A program made the translations under genes and the position numbers. From NCBI GenBank assembly GCA_021029095.1, contig JAJOHG010000002.1:310001-374000 (forward strand): 64,000 bases of DNA, written 5' to 3'. The notes beneath the pieces were generated by a model. It did not search any database. It saw nothing but the letters and a program-made list of their open reading frames with translations, and had not been told where the DNA came from. This stretch comes from Phellopilus nigrolimitatus. Its lineage: Eukaryota; Basidiomycota; Agaricomycetes; Hymenochaetales; Hymenochaetaceae. How positions within the stretch are numbered: position 1 is the first letter of the stretch; each line of letters opens with the position of its first letter. This document shows positions 40,228-52,874 of the stretch, one piece after another.

Positions 40228-42804
40228 ATGCAGGCCTCGCGATGCTGTCGTACAGCACAACGCCAATATAGAGCATGCTCTTCCCGCTCTATCACTGATG
40301 GCGTAGACCTGGACCGCTATAAAACTATTAGGAAGTTTTTCAGGCAACAACTCCACACTGCAGGTCCTTTCGGCGCGCAACTTGTGAACAAAAATGTATT
40401 CCAGCCTTTGTCGTTCGACGTCAACGCTCTGAGGTCTACTACGCTTACGCTTGTGACGTTGCACGCTAGAACTCGCTCTTTTCACTCATCACTGCGCCAG
40501 GAAGATGAAAAAGCGGATGGCCATGGACATCCGTCAGGTCCGGGCGAAGGAGCAAAGGCGGGAAAACACGAGGTGGAAGGAAAGCACACTCGAGGGGATG
40601 AGCACAGCAGGTATCAGCACCTCGAGAACTATTCGCGACTGTACCGCCGCCTTGCAATGTCTCTCCCGACTGTGCAGAGACCTACTCGGGATGACCTCCT
40701 GAAGGTCGCGACGAACTTCTGGCAGCGGTTTCGAATACGGTTCAAATGGTTTACCATTAAATCGTTCCGAAAGTTCAATGCGGATGACATGTCCGCGTTC
40801 ATCACCTGGTTTCTTATGAGTCAGACTGTTTGGATTCTGGTCGGAACGTGAGTCCCTCTGTTTTTTTGTGCAACTTGCTGATACGAATGGAACCTTTTTT
40901 TTGTTAGGACAACATTTCTCTCCGTTGTTTTCGCGACTGTCAATAGTCTTCGCCTGCAAAGTATGTTCTATGTCATACTTCTGATAATGCACAATCTGAT
41001 TACTCATTAGAGTATGTTGCTCGCGCTATAAGCGACTATTTGACCTCAGAAACAGGCATAACGATCATCTTCGAGTCCGCCATTGTTCCGAAGTGGAAGG
41101 ACTCTCGAATAGCTTTCAAGAACGTATACATCTCCAGACGTCCTTCGTCGTTAAGCGATGTATCGTATGCATTTGACCCGAATGCTGCTCACAGAGCGGC
41201 TGCGCGGTATGACATCGGCAACCATCCTGTCTATCATGGATTGGAGGATGAGCATCCCACCCCGCCACCTCCAGTTGTAGGGGACGTAGATTACGCAGTG
41301 TTCGATTTGACTATTGATTCAGTCGACGTAACGTTCTCTCTCTGGAGGTGGTTAGATGGTAAAGGGCTCGTTGAAGATGCAGTAATTAAAGGCGTGAGAG
41401 GTGTCCTCGGTGAGTAATGGCATTTGCAACTTTCGAAATCTTACGAGCTCTTCTTTGTGATAAGATCGTCGTTTTATTTACTATGATCCCGACAAGCCGC
41501 TCGTCCCCGCGGACTTTCGACATCCATCCCGACAAGGAGACTTTGAACTCGATTCTCTCCAGTTGGAAGATCTGCTCATCACCGTCTACCAGCCCGATGC
41601 GTTCCGTCCTTATACATTCTCGATCTTTCGTGCGGACCTGAGGACATTCAGAAAGCAATGGATGTTCTATGATTTCCTTTCCGCAGATAACGTAGTAGGA
41701 CAATTCGATAACTGCTTGTTCAGTTTACACAAACCGCAGAGCATAGGCCGCACGACAGAGCAGGATCTCAAAGACAGTCTTTGGTCGCGAATGGTATATA
41801 TTTATTTCTTGCTGAGTTAAAATCGAAGAGCTCACCGTAGTCGACTTTTCGAAGGCCCGGTTCCGAATCGACGGCGTCAACATTGACCATTTGCAACGAG
41901 CGTCGTCTATGGAGGGCCCCATCTCTTGGATTACCTCTGGCAAGTTCGACGCTGTTTTCGACATCCGGTTCCCACAGGCCACCGACGAGCATGACATCAA
42001 TGCGCTCCTTGGGGAAATCGCGGAGGCGATCACGAACGCAGCGTCGACACAGGCCGCGCGTCTTTTCGACCGCATCCCTGGTCAACGCGAGCTTGCGCAA
42101 CCCGCAATCTCCGCGCCTGAGGACTCGCGCGACGTCTCTATCGACACCACAGATGCGTTCCGCTTCGTGTCGATCGACATTGATTTGAGGTTTAGGGACC
42201 TGAAGGCGACGGTGCCCATGTTCACGCAGGACTTGTCTTATGTGAACAATGCATTAATACGACCGATCGTGGCGTTCATCAAGTAGGTGGTTTGACTGTT
42301 TGCCGAGACCTGCGTCTGACTTCTCGGAAGTGCAAACAAGACTCTCGTACCGATTCATTGCCGAGTTGTGAAAGATCTCTCCGAGTTTGACGGTGCCTGG
42401 ACGGTACGTGTTTATCTGTTATCATGGTAGACTTCGAAGCTTATAATTCTGGGTACAGATGTGGGAAAGTGAGTCATCCTGGAGATATTTGCGTTGAGAA
42501 AGGATGTCTGATGCTTTTTTTGCAGCTGGTCTTATGGACGAGATTGCATTGAAGGTATGTCGTACTTTTACCTTAAACGAAGCAATAAATTGACTGTGTT
42601 CGGCAGGTTTACGACGCCCTCGCGTACCACGTTACGCAGGCGAACTTCAACCGTCGCGTGCGGACAGTAAGCCTCTGGAGTCTACAGAAGACCGTCGCCG
42701 CCGCTCTTTCAGCATTGCAAACGGTGATGCGACCCATGTCTGTAATTCTGGACGAGCTGGAGCACACCGAGCCTCTGGTGGAGGAGGGAAACATCCTGAC
42801 GTGA
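40228..42804 (+). CDS. mitochondrial inner-membrane protein, MDM31/MDM32 family
   Basis: Many exons. The N-terminal region reads HARTRSFHSSLRQED, typical of a mitochondrial presequence. The true start is uncertain; an in-frame ATG at 40228 is used. Family blocks follow: NFWQRFRIRFKWFTIKSFRK, FNADDMSAFITWFLMSQTVW and TTFLSVVFATVNSLRLQ, which contain membrane segments. Next come YVARAISDYLTSETGITIIF, ESAIVPKWKDSRIAFKNVYI, LLITVYQPDAFRPYTFSIF and PQSIGRTTEQDL, and the C-terminal HVTQANFNRRVRTVSLWSLQ. Yeast Mdm31 and Mdm32 act in the inner membrane in mitochondrial morphology, nucleoid stability and phospholipid homeostasis. The final exon ends EEGNILT. Confidence 0.85.
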
Positions 42805-43226
42805 CCTTTGTCTCGGTGAAAAGTATTGTAGGCTCATCTATTACCGATTTGTGCGCTCCAATGAGACGCAACTGCGGTTTATGAACGTTCACGACTCTTC
42901 GATGCTGTTTTGCCGCTTTGCGCTGTCTTCCGTGCTCTTTCGTTAACCCAAATCAACTCTTTTTGGATGCCTTGCTTCCCTTGAATCCGAGTGATAACTG
43001 TTTGCCATTTTCATCTGGCACCGGCTCCAGTACTTAATGCATGACGCGAGACGCGCCCCTTTACGTGATCACGTGGTCGCGATGACGCTGCCGGAGAGTG
43101 ACGTCGATAATCTGCGCTCGCGCGTTTGCTCTCGAAGCCAAGATATACAGTCTGTGATCTTCGCTGGCGCTTGAGAGCCAGCCAACGTCGTCTTCACCAT
43201 CCTCCTCACGAACATCTTTCCGAAAA
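42805..43226. other. intergenic, no gene recognised
   Basis: Spacer between two plus-strand genes containing the likely promoter of the downstream gene. No coding signal. Confidence 0.4.
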
Positions 43227-44503
43227 ATGTTTTCTCGTGCCGCCGCCGCTCGTGCCAATGCTCATGCGCTCAGACGCGCCGCCGCGCGCCGTTCCGGCAT
43301 ACGTTTTCAGTCTTCGGTAAATGGAGTCTGTCAATGTTTGTAGTGAGACTCAGCTAAGCATTTACCATCATGCAGTCGACTGGATCGTCAGCGTCCTATG
43401 GCTCCTCCCATGTTGCCGCTGGTTTAGCTGGGGGCATAACCGTCGCTTTAGCGGGTGAGTAAAATTATACGCTCGTGTTCTTGGTTGATATTGAGCGGTT
43501 CCGGCAGGCTACGTCTGGTACCACACCTCCGGTCTCAAAACTGTCGTGCAGACATCCAAGGACGTAAAATCTTACGTGCAGACCGCGCGCGACAGCGTCG
43601 TCGCCAAGGCGAGCGAGACCGCGGAGAACCCAAGCCAGGCGCTCTCCTACCTGCGCGGCGTCGCGAAGCAGTACGCGGCGTTCATTCCAGGGGCAGCGAG
43701 CTACGTCGACAGCACGTTCGACGAGCTCGACGCACTGCACGGGGAGCACGGTGGCGAGATGGACGGCATCCTGAAGGAGACAATGGACGAACTTAGTAAA
43801 GCTGTGAGCGAGGGTGGCGCAAACACGAAGACCGCAGCAAGGGTATATGAGATAATTGGAAGGAGCGTTGGGAAGATGCAAGAACTTGGCAAGAAAGTGG
43901 GTGGAGATATCTTGGAGAAGAGTTCAGCAATAAAGGAGAAGCTCGGAAGCGGGTATGGGCAGTTGAAGAGTCTCGCGGAGAAGGCGGGCCCTGAGGGAAA
44001 GAAGGTCATGGACGAACTGTCAAAACAAGTGCGTTCGAGAGTTTCTGTCGTTTTAAAAACACATTAAAAACAAATTTCGACAGTTGAAGGAGATCTCATC
44101 TAATGGTTTGAACGAGGAGTCCCTGCAAAAGGCTCGTCAGCTTCTACAAGACAAAACAGGGCAACTTGGCAAGCTCGCCGAGTCCTCTGGAGGGGCCGCA
44201 CTCGATGGCGGAAGCGATAAGCTTCAGGCGCTGCTCAGTAGTGTACCTGGGGGAGAAGAGGTCAAAGCGTACTTCATTTCTTCTAAGAACACAGAATTGA
44301 CTCGTTGTCAACAATAGCTCAAAGAGAAAGCACCTCACTTGAAGGATATTATAAGTCTGGCGAACGATCGAAGCGAGGAGGCGAAGAAACTGGCTAAAGA
44401 AACCTTTCAGGACGTTTTGAACGTGCTGGAGGAGAAGGGCCGTAAGGCGAAGGAGCTGTCAGAAAAGAACAAGGACGATGCGGGGAAGAAGGCAAAAAAA
44501 TGA
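43227..44503 (+). CDS. amphipathic-helix protein with mitochondrial-type presequence
   Basis: The first exon encodes MFSRAAAARANAHALRRAAA with RRSGIRFQSS, an Arg/Ala-rich presequence. Short introns join STGSSASYGSSHVAAGLAGG to ITVALAGYVWYHTSG, one probable membrane segment. The rest is a long series of charged amphipathic helices: TSKDVKSYVQTARDSVVAKA, AARVYEIIGRSVGKMQELGK, KEKLGSGYGQLKSLAEKAG and KARQLLQDKTGQLGKLAES. It ends in a Lys-rich tail. Apolipoprotein-like or LEA-like helices are suggested by the pattern. I do not recognise a named family. Location on the inner mitochondrial membrane is inference from the presequence and single segment. Confidence 0.7.
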
Positions 44504-44689
44504 GACCGGCGGGCTCGATAGTGTACTTTTTTTTTGCTCCCTCTTCTATAGTAGTCAGATCCAAGTGTACTTGTAGCCCAAGATCTTGCACAAATATCAG
44601 AAACTTCGAAGACAGAAGCTACAGTTTTGCCAATTATGTAATTCTAACCAACTGCGTCACAACAGCAGTCCCGGCATAATGCGTACTCC

Positions 44690-44940
44690 AGATGGCAGAA
44701 ACTGGAAAAGGGCGAGAATGTCGCAGACTACATGCAGGCAAACTCTTGCACAGAAGATCTTAAGGCAGCTTGGGTTGGTGCCAACATTCTCGAAACTTTG
44801 GAAAGGCGATATCATTCATTTAGCGCGAAAAGGATTCTACAGCGTCAACTTTCGAATTTGATCCCGTGTGGTAAGATAGGATACGCTTCATTCATTCCGG
44901 ATGGAAAAGCTACTGATGTCGCACTCAAGATATGGTCAAC
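44690..44940 (+). pseudogene. decayed copy of the 3' end of glutamyl-tRNA synthetase
   Basis: The stretch parallels 47585-47805 inside the intact gene downstream. GGGCGAGAATGTCGCAGACT here matches AGGCGAGAATGTCGCAGACT there, and the segments ILETLERRYHS, AKRILQ and [13 protein letters not shown] mirror the GluRS C-terminal beta-barrel in broken frames. The rest of the synthetase is absent. It is a partial tandem duplicate left upstream of the functional gene. Confidence 0.7.
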
Positions 44941-45134
44941 AAGAGCGGAGACCTGGCGTACTCGGCGTTGCTTAGCTTATCTCACTGATGCATGTGCGAC
45001 GGTACCCATGGAATCAAATTGTTACTCTTGAATTTGCTCCGCCTTGTCTTTAGGCGCTCAATCTTTGTGTCGGCCGCTTATGCTTGCTTGTCCTATCTGT
45101 GTTTTATTCTCCACACACACCACTGTCATACACC

Positions 45135-47851
45135 ATGCCGTCTCTGACTTTGCCTATAGCCAGTAAACCTTTTCCATATGCTATTCTCGGGCTTTCCTTC
45201 TTCGTCCGCCAAAGACTGCGAATCACCGTCAAATTCGATTCCGGGATATTCGAGCCCGTGTTTCTGATCGAGGGAAACATACCAAAGACCTCGGAAAAGG
45301 ACATAATCGATGCTTTAGGTCGCGAGCTTCCACATGTTTCTACTTATGAAAGAGTGAGAAGCATGCAAACTTAAAGACTGCACTCGTCGCTTGAGATGTT
45401 CTTGTAGGAGCTTTGCTTCGCCGACGCGGACTTCAGTGTGTTGTTGACTGAATTGCAAAGATGCGAGGACTTCCTAGCCTTTCACGCTTTCTTTTGTCTG
45501 GACGACGTTGGTGTCAAAGATTGGATGGTATAGGGAGCTTTAAGAGGTGATTGTCCATGTTTGACTGGTAGGTTTCTGCTGTCAGGATATTAATCTCCCT
45601 TTTATAAAGGCTCAATCAAAGCTATGGGAATCATAAAGAACGGCAAATTTGTCCACTTTCATCGTTGGTTCTCCTTTCTGGAAAGCCTCGAATCGACTGT
45701 CGCTGCTCTAGCAGCACTCTCAGGTGCCCGCTCTCGCTCAGTATGTCCTGCTTTTTTCCAATAGCTTTTCGATAATTCCCGCTCATCGCTTTCAGTTCAA
45801 GAAGGACACCGAGGCCGCATCATTTGGATTATTCCTGTCGAATGCCGTCCAAGGTCACGTCGTCACCCGCTTTCCCCCAGAACCTAGTGGCTATCTCCAC
45901 ATCGGCCACGTCAAGGCCGCTATCTTAAACCAATATTTCGCAAAACAGTACGATGGGAAGCTGATAATACGCTTTGATGACACCAATCCAACTAAAGAAA
46001 AGGTGGGAGACTCAAGATATTGGCTTCAATAATTTACTCACAATCAATAGGAGGAATACGAGCACGCTATACTCGCTGATCTTGAAGAACTTGGTATCCA
46101 GGGTGATGTCGTCAGTTATAGCTCCGATTACTTTCCGCAGCTCTACGATTACGCTCTCAAGATGATAAAGAATGGAAGGGCTTACGTTGATGACACAGAA
46201 AGAATTAAAGTATGTCATCATTCTTTTTAGATACACCTCAATGTGCTAATTCGTTTAAAAGATGAACGGCGAACGCATGCACGGAATAGCATCTGACTGC
46301 AGAGACAATACTGTCGAGGAAAGTATCTCAAAGTTTGAAGAAATGAGAACTGGAACGGAGTTAGGAGTTCGCTGCTGCTTGCGAGCAAAGATTAGCGTCG
46401 ACAACCCTAACAAGGCGATGCGTGATCCCGTCATTTACAGATGCATTGACTTGATGCATCCGCGTACTGGGTATGTCTTCGGTCTCCGAGATAATACATT
46501 TGCTGATGCTCTAATGCAGTACGACGTGGAAGATATACCCTACGTATGATTTTGCATGTCCAATAATCGACTCGTTGGAGGGCGTGACCCATGCACTGAG
46601 ATCTAATGAGTATCGCGATCGAAATGCTCAGTACGCCTGGATGCTAGATGCTCTCGATTTAAGACACGTATACGTCTGGGACTTTAGGTGCGTTCATCGG
46701 ATGATAGTGCGGTTCCAGCTGACGGTTTAGTTAGTCGTTTGAATTTCGTTTATACTTTCTTATCCAAACGCCTTCTGCGGGACTGCCTCGATCGCGGGCT
46801 TGCCACAGGGTGGGATGATCCTAGATTCCCTACCTTCCGCGGTTTGTCGTTTTCTTTTCTTGGAGGCGAATATCATATCGATAACTATTTCCTCAAAAGG
46901 CATTCGACGACGCGGAATGACTGTGGAGGCATTGCGTCAGTTCATGATGTCCCAAGGCCCTTCACAGAATCAACTTCTTCTCGAATGGGACTCGATCTGG
47001 GCGTTGAATAAGAAAATCATTGATCCCATTGCCCCGCGTTACTGGTCAATATTGGAAGCGGATTTGTCAGTTTTTGAAGTCCTGAAACATCTTTCTTCTT
47101 CTTTCTGTCTGACTACTGAGCAGAGTTCGTGTGACTGTTCGAGGCATGTCTACGCCAGTGATCAAGTCAGTCGCAAAGCACAAGAAGAATTCTGGATTGG
47201 GAACAAGACAAATTTTCTATACAAATACCGTCATCATCGAGCAAGTCGATGCGGAGCTTCTGAAAGTTGGCGACGAGGTAAGAGGTATTTCCTTTGTTTG
47301 ACTTCGTTGCTACCAAGCGGTTCCTTCCCTACCTTGCTGAACTTCGATGATAGATTGTTTTGATGAACTGGAGTGTTGCAGTAATCCTTAACCTGAAACG
47401 TTCTGGCTCAGGTATTGTCACCTCGGCGGAGGTTGAGCTTCGTCCGGAGGGAGACTTCAAGTTATCTCGAAAAGTCACTTGGTTAGCTGACCCTGACCGA
47501 CTCGTTGACTTGGAGGAAGCCCAATCTCCAGCGGTGCCGATCACGCTGCTCGATTTTGATTATCTCATTACAAAGCAGAAATTTAAAAAAGGCGAGAATG
47601 TCGCAGACTGGGCAAATCCTTGCACCGAGTTTCGCGAGTCGGCTTGGGCCGATGCCAGCGTCTCCGAGCTTCGGAAAGGCGATATCATCCAGTTCGAGCG
47701 AAAAGGACTCTACATTGTCGATTCCAACTTCGATCCCGCAGGGAAAAAGAGAATGGACTTCATTCATATCCCGGACGGCAAAGCTACTGATGTGGCACTC
47801 AAGTTGGGAGCGACAAGTCTTACTCGTTCCACGCAGACACCTTCAACGTAG
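45135..47851 (+). CDS. GUS1: glutamyl-tRNA synthetase, cytosolic
   Basis: Multi-exon gene starting [19 protein letters not shown]. An N-terminal GST-like extension is followed by the class I catalytic domain, with [16 protein letters not shown] carrying the HIGH motif. Next come [55 protein letters not shown] and [15 protein letters not shown] with the KMSKS-type [24 protein letters not shown] and [20 protein letters not shown] follow, and the C-terminal anticodon-binding barrels hold [36 protein letters not shown] and [15 protein letters not shown]. Intron boundaries could be followed through most of the catalytic part. The LSKRLL version and some diverged blocks differ from the usual LSKRKL, so it could be a second copy. 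The enzyme charges tRNA-Glu in the cytosol. Confidence 0.85.
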
Positions 47852-48812
47852 ATTTAGAACGACGTTCTGGTTCTTGGCGAGTCTACGATATACAGGTCAG
47901 AAGGAGTTTTCTCACTATTTGTATATTAGTAATTATATAATATAATCAGCCACTGCATTTATTTGGTAATTTCAACAGAATTCACAAAGCAACGTTATCG
48001 GGCTACACCATGCACATCCTCACTAGCTATTATGGAAAAGAATATGCTGGAGTGCCTTGACTCTGTTTCCTTAGTGCATATTTTCCGGTGAGCCATTTCT
48101 TTTTACTTTTTTCACTTACAAGCTGTATGTGCCGCAAAGCGCTATTGTGGACACCGAGTTGTTCCTACCTCAATCATGGAAGAAATTGCCAACGCAAACG
48201 TCTAGCTTAGCCTTTAATTTCTCTTTTATACTACTGTATAGTACTGCTAAAACATGTATGACTGCAAAATACAGTAAATCTTTCTTCGAAAAGTTGTTTT
48301 CGTCTGATTTGATTGATTTCTATGTTTCCCAAAAAAACAAATTCCGCCCAAGCCGAAGATTTGGCCGCGTGACCGTGACATGTCACAGTGGTCGAGATAG
48401 AATGTCGCCTACCTTACTGGTGGCCGGAGTACGCTTCAAGCGAGTCAAGGTACAGCGCCACTTCATTGACTGCTAACGGACTGCATGATCCCTATGCTCG
48501 GTCGTTGCTAACACGGACTTGTACCGTCTACTGCAATTTGTCTTCTGTATCGATCAAATATTTGGAATTGCGAGTGCATCTACGAAGGACTGATAGATGA
48601 AATTTCATCAAGGTCACACCATTGGTTTTTGATTAGCCCAACACCAGCAGTTGAGAAAAAATTTCGCCTTCATAATCGTCTTTATTGTTGGATAAAGTTA
48701 GTGCATAACTATTTCAAAATATAATGATTAGACGGAAGACTGGATTGCTATAGCCCGTGTATTCATACAAACCAAGCAAAACAAATGATTTTACTCCGAC
48801 AGAGTTTTTTTT
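47852..48812. other. intergenic, no gene recognised
   Basis: AT-rich sequence between convergent genes. Short frames with no domain. Confidence 0.4.
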
Positions 48813-51229
48813 TTACTCTTCTTCAGATCCGCCGCCGCCACCCTCACCCTCTTCGTCGTGCTCCTCGCTTTCCCCGTTCTCGACAGTAGGGGCTTCAACC
48901 TTATCGACAACATCCATCCACTGCTTGTCGAACGTAGCTGCAGCGATCGCATCGCTACTCAGAGCGCTCCGTGCGTTTGCAATGACGCGCGCAGCCTCGC
49001 CACCGCGCCCATGACGAACGAGCCACCGCGCCCACTTCAGCGCCGCCACACCCTGTGCCGCCGGAGAAACCAGACGCCACTTTTCGAAGATCGTCTGCAA
49101 GGCTGTTTCGCTCTGCGCAGCAAAGCGCTGATCGTGAACAGTATCCTGATCGAGACCTTGTGCATAAACGTCGAACGCGGCGGCCCAGACATCCGCACTC
49201 GGTAGGTAAAGTAAGGCGACACGCTCAATGTCCTTGCCCTGCTCGCCCCGCGGATCCGGAACTGACTCTGCGCGCTGATATAAAAGGTGGATATAGCGCA
49301 CAAGGAGCTTCTCGGAGAGCATACTCGTAGGCTCGGCGCGTGTTTCCTGGAGCAATGCCTGTAACAGAGGAGTGCGTAAGAAATAAGACGGAACACTTGA
49401 AGAAAGATTACCTCGAGCGTCGAGATCTGCTCTTTCAAAGGGCGACTGGTTTGGTGGTCGAGACCCCAAAACCACACTTCGTCCCTCCTCGAGTCCGACA
49501 ATGGACCCTCCCCGACACCAACAGGGAATTGCTTCCTGGCCTCAGCCCATAGCTTTTTCCAGTCAGTATCCTCGCCGTCTTTCTCGCTCGCCGACTCTAG
49601 CTCGAGGAGAAACAGCCAAACATCCACAGCCTGTGGGGACTTCTTTGCATATTTTTTTGCGAGTTTGAAAAGCTTGGATGCCGAGGGTGGGTTCGAATTG
49701 TGCGGGGATTGTAAAAGACGAAGGTGCGTTGCTAGTAGAGAAGGCGAGCGGGAGGAAGAGCAGAGAGATTGAAGTGACGTGAGCAGGTAGAGGTTCTGAA
49801 AGGATGTAGCACTGGTGTCAACCAAACATTCATGACATATTGACAGTTCGGACATACAAGATGATCGTCAAGCCGTTTTTCGAACCATTCCTGTACGAAC
49901 TGCGCATATACGGACGCCATCTCTTCGCTGCCTCGTACACGAGCTATGTCCAGCAAATCTTCATTCGCACGCCGGAGTGCATCGGCAAGGGCTTCCCCCT
50001 CGAGCTCGGGTGTGAGAAAGCGCATCGCATAGAGCTTGGCTGCTTGCGCATTGGTTCTAGAGTCGGATTTTGAGGTAGAAGAATAAGAAGGGGGCGAGAG
50101 TAGCGTCAGATGAAGGAGGGCATGAAGATCGTCGAGGAGGGAACGGCGCAGGGATGGGGGACATGGATAAGTGGTAAGAACGGTGTGTATCGAGTTAAAA
50201 AGTTCAGGAGTCGGGACGGCTAAGGCAGAAGTCATAAGTATAGAAAAAAGAACTTAAATATGAGATTGTGTACCTTTCACCGCGTTTGAGATGACGGTTT
50301 TGACGAGGGCACCGTTCAATATATCCATCCGAGCCTTTTCATCGTCTTCGTCCATCCCCTCTGATGAAACGAGACCAGCTTTGGCCCCTTCTAGCCCACT
50401 CATCTCCACGTCCCGTTCGACTACGTCTTCCCGTGCCTCCTCCGCAACCTTTAAGCCTAGCACTCCCCATCTCCTCCTGAGTGCCTCCACAAAGCCCATC
50501 TCCATCTTCACATATTCTCTCCAAAGGTCCACGTTCTCGTTATTCATGCGTATCCCGCGCTGCAAAAGCACCCGCGCCGCGGCATGCGAGAGGTGTTTCA
50601 GCTCATGCGCCGCTGCGAGGACGTACAGCGACGGTACATTCGGGTGTAGTTGGAGCGCCCGGCCGCAGATACGCGAGACAAGGGCGCGCGCCTGTGCGCG
50701 TTGTGCGGCCTGGATATACTGCACCCAGAGCCCAACATCGTCCTTGAACTTTTTCAACGCGCGTTCGAAAATTTGAAACTGGCGGCGGACGAGTGCAAAG
50801 TCAGAGATGGTTGGAGGGCCTTTTGGTAGTTCTTATGCACGGCTGGCGTCAGTCAGATTACACATTCTGATAGTACTATGCAATGAAACCCACCGAGTCG
50901 CTCGATCCGTTTCCGTCGTAAAGCTTCCAGGCTCATTTCGTATGCAGCATAACGCAGGAAGTCGCCCTTCTTCGGTATGCGACGGATGAGCGATGTCTCA
51001 AATGCCGTCCTCTTTTTCATGATTTGCTTTATTTCAACCTTTTCGACGCTGATTAGCACTATAACTCTCCCAAGATAAGTTTAACGCCAAAGACCTGCGA
51101 GAAGACACCTTTCTGCACCAAGTCCTTCAGCTCGGCGAGCATCTACGCATTTTTTTTCTTTCAGAAATTTGGATCAAAATAATAGAGCAAGTCACTTACC
51201 TGCTCCTGCTGGAATTGCACCCTCTCCAT
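48813..51229 (-). CDS. UTP6: U3 snoRNP-associated protein, UTP6 family
   Basis: Multi-exon minus-strand gene. The start exon MERVQFQQEQ is followed by a short exon with LAELKDLVQKGVFS. IKQIMKKRTAFETSLIRRIP, then KKGDFLRYAAYEMSLEALRR and KRIERLGG is the UTP6 N-terminal domain. HAT-type half-TPR helices follow (IFERALKKFKDDVGLWVQYI, RICGRALQLHPNVPSLYVLA, ARVLLQRGIRMNNENVDLWR, ALKWARWLVRHGRGGEAARV). The protein ends in an acidic Glu/Gly tail. UTP6 belongs to the SSU processome that processes 18S pre-rRNA in the nucleolus. The start lies 198 bases from that of the divergent gene at 51428. Confidence 0.87.
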
Positions 51230-51427
51230 GATTATCTCTTTCTTCTTTCACTGGGACTGTATGAAATAAATGGATCGGTATGTTAAGCAAGAAATGAGGC
51301 TGTGGAGAAGAGATCTGAGCGTGAGAAGAACAGCGGTGGAATCGAAAGGAGCCTCCGACCAGACGCAAGTCAACCGCTTTCATCATCCACCAACGACGTA
51401 CCCGACGACGGCGACGAACGATAAGCA

Positions 51428-52874
51428 ATGCCTGTACACAAGACCCGTAATACTAACGGGCGACTTCATCAGCGCACACCTTCGGGTGGCAGCTCTAAAG
51501 TTGGTCTTAACAACTTGCAGTTTACCCAGAAGGACCCCATCCAGCCGAAACAGCAGCCACATCTCAAGAGAGTAGGACAGAGTGCAGTCGAGGTAAGCAA
51601 ACTTATCCTTTTCTGCTTAATTATTTATCTATTCCCTTGTGCCAAACCAACGCTTTGTGACGGATTTTCAGCTGCATCCCTCCCGTAATACTTCGCCTTT
51701 TCCGCGGCCAGCTCATCTCAACAACAACTCTCGTGTGCAATCGAAAGAACGGATCTCAACATTGCAGCAGAAGCGCGCACAGGCACCAGTTACGAAGAGG
51801 TCACAACCTCAGGCACATAAGGCTGGGTTTACGCTATCGCGGTCTTCGGATGAGACGGATGACGAAGAGTGGGTGTCTAGCGAAAGCGGCGCAGCAACGC
51901 CGCAGAATGACGATGACGATGAGGGTACGCGCGGGACTACACCGGTAGTTCTTAGAGGCGATCACATCGCTGGCGATATTAGCGAGAATGGGGACCATGC
52001 AGAAAATGGGGCAAATGAGCCGGCGACGCCTCGTGCAGATTCTGAATTGACACGCGTCGAAACTGCCCGACCAGACCAGGTACAGACACGGATGCAACCT
52101 CCTACTGTTCGCGTGCAGCCACAGTCAACACCCACATCTCCTGCGGCACCCACTCCTGTTGAACCACAGGAGGAGCTCCCAATACGACACACCCGCTCCG
52201 AGGCACCGTCACCAACACAACTGCGACAAAAGTCCGCATCCAAGCGACACCCCCTCATCCGGCAGACGTCCACTTACGGTGAAACCAAGGCTGAGATGCC
52301 CCCTCATCCTCTCATAAGAGGACCATCCTATCATGGCGCAGTGAAGCCAGCGCCATTGGCTCCTCTTACCGTGAATTCGGATGTTGCTCAGGTCCAGCTG
52401 TCCGCATCGCCGACAAGCACAAGGATCGGTAGCCGGCCAGACTCTCCTCTTTACCTGACCCAATCGTTCAGTTTAAAGTCTCCGTCGGAAGCTTCGACTG
52501 AGGGTCGTGACCGGCTGCCGTCGCGGAAGGGCTCGATTTCCTCTTTACATTCCATCGCAACTCTCCCGGCGCCTACTTCTGCTCGCTACGTCGGAAATCG
52601 ACACAAACAGGATCGCACACGGACACTGTCGACAATGTCAACATCTTCGTCTTCTGCTGCGCTGTCGTCACTCAACAAGCTGCCGGCCATGTCGAGACCA
52701 GGCACACCGCCGATGACTGTGCATTTTCCCTCAGAGAGTCGGCGTGATATCCAAGATGGATACCACCAGCTCTTGCCACCGCCTTACCTCGCCGCACATG
52801 CGACTGTGACTGCACGGTATAATCCGCTTCTTGAATGTTATGAACGAGTCATGCGCGCGAAACAGGGTCGATAA
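51428..52874 (+). CDS. Ser/Pro-rich regulatory protein, DUF3295/Mks1-like
   Basis: Two exons, 51428-51591 and about 51671-52874, with a GTAAGC to TTTTCAG intron. The start MPVHKTRNTNGRLHQRTPSG leads through QSAVE-LHPSRNTSP to SRSSDETDDEEWVSSESG, an acidic motif recalling DUF3295 proteins. A long disordered Ser/Pro/Thr stretch with repeated HPLIR-type motifs follows (KRHPLIRQTSTYG, PPHPLIRGPSYHG). The conserved-looking end is LPPPYLAAHATVTARYNPLL, then ECYERVMRAKQGR. DUF3295 includes relatives of yeast Mks1, which modulates nitrogen and retrograde signalling. The assignment rests on short motifs and is moderate. Confidence 0.65.

Noticed and set aside
46450..47100. Glutamyl-tRNA synthetase as a pseudogene because frames break repeatedly
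   Set aside because: Each break is bridged by a short GT-AG intron that restores family motifs ([38 protein letters not shown]).
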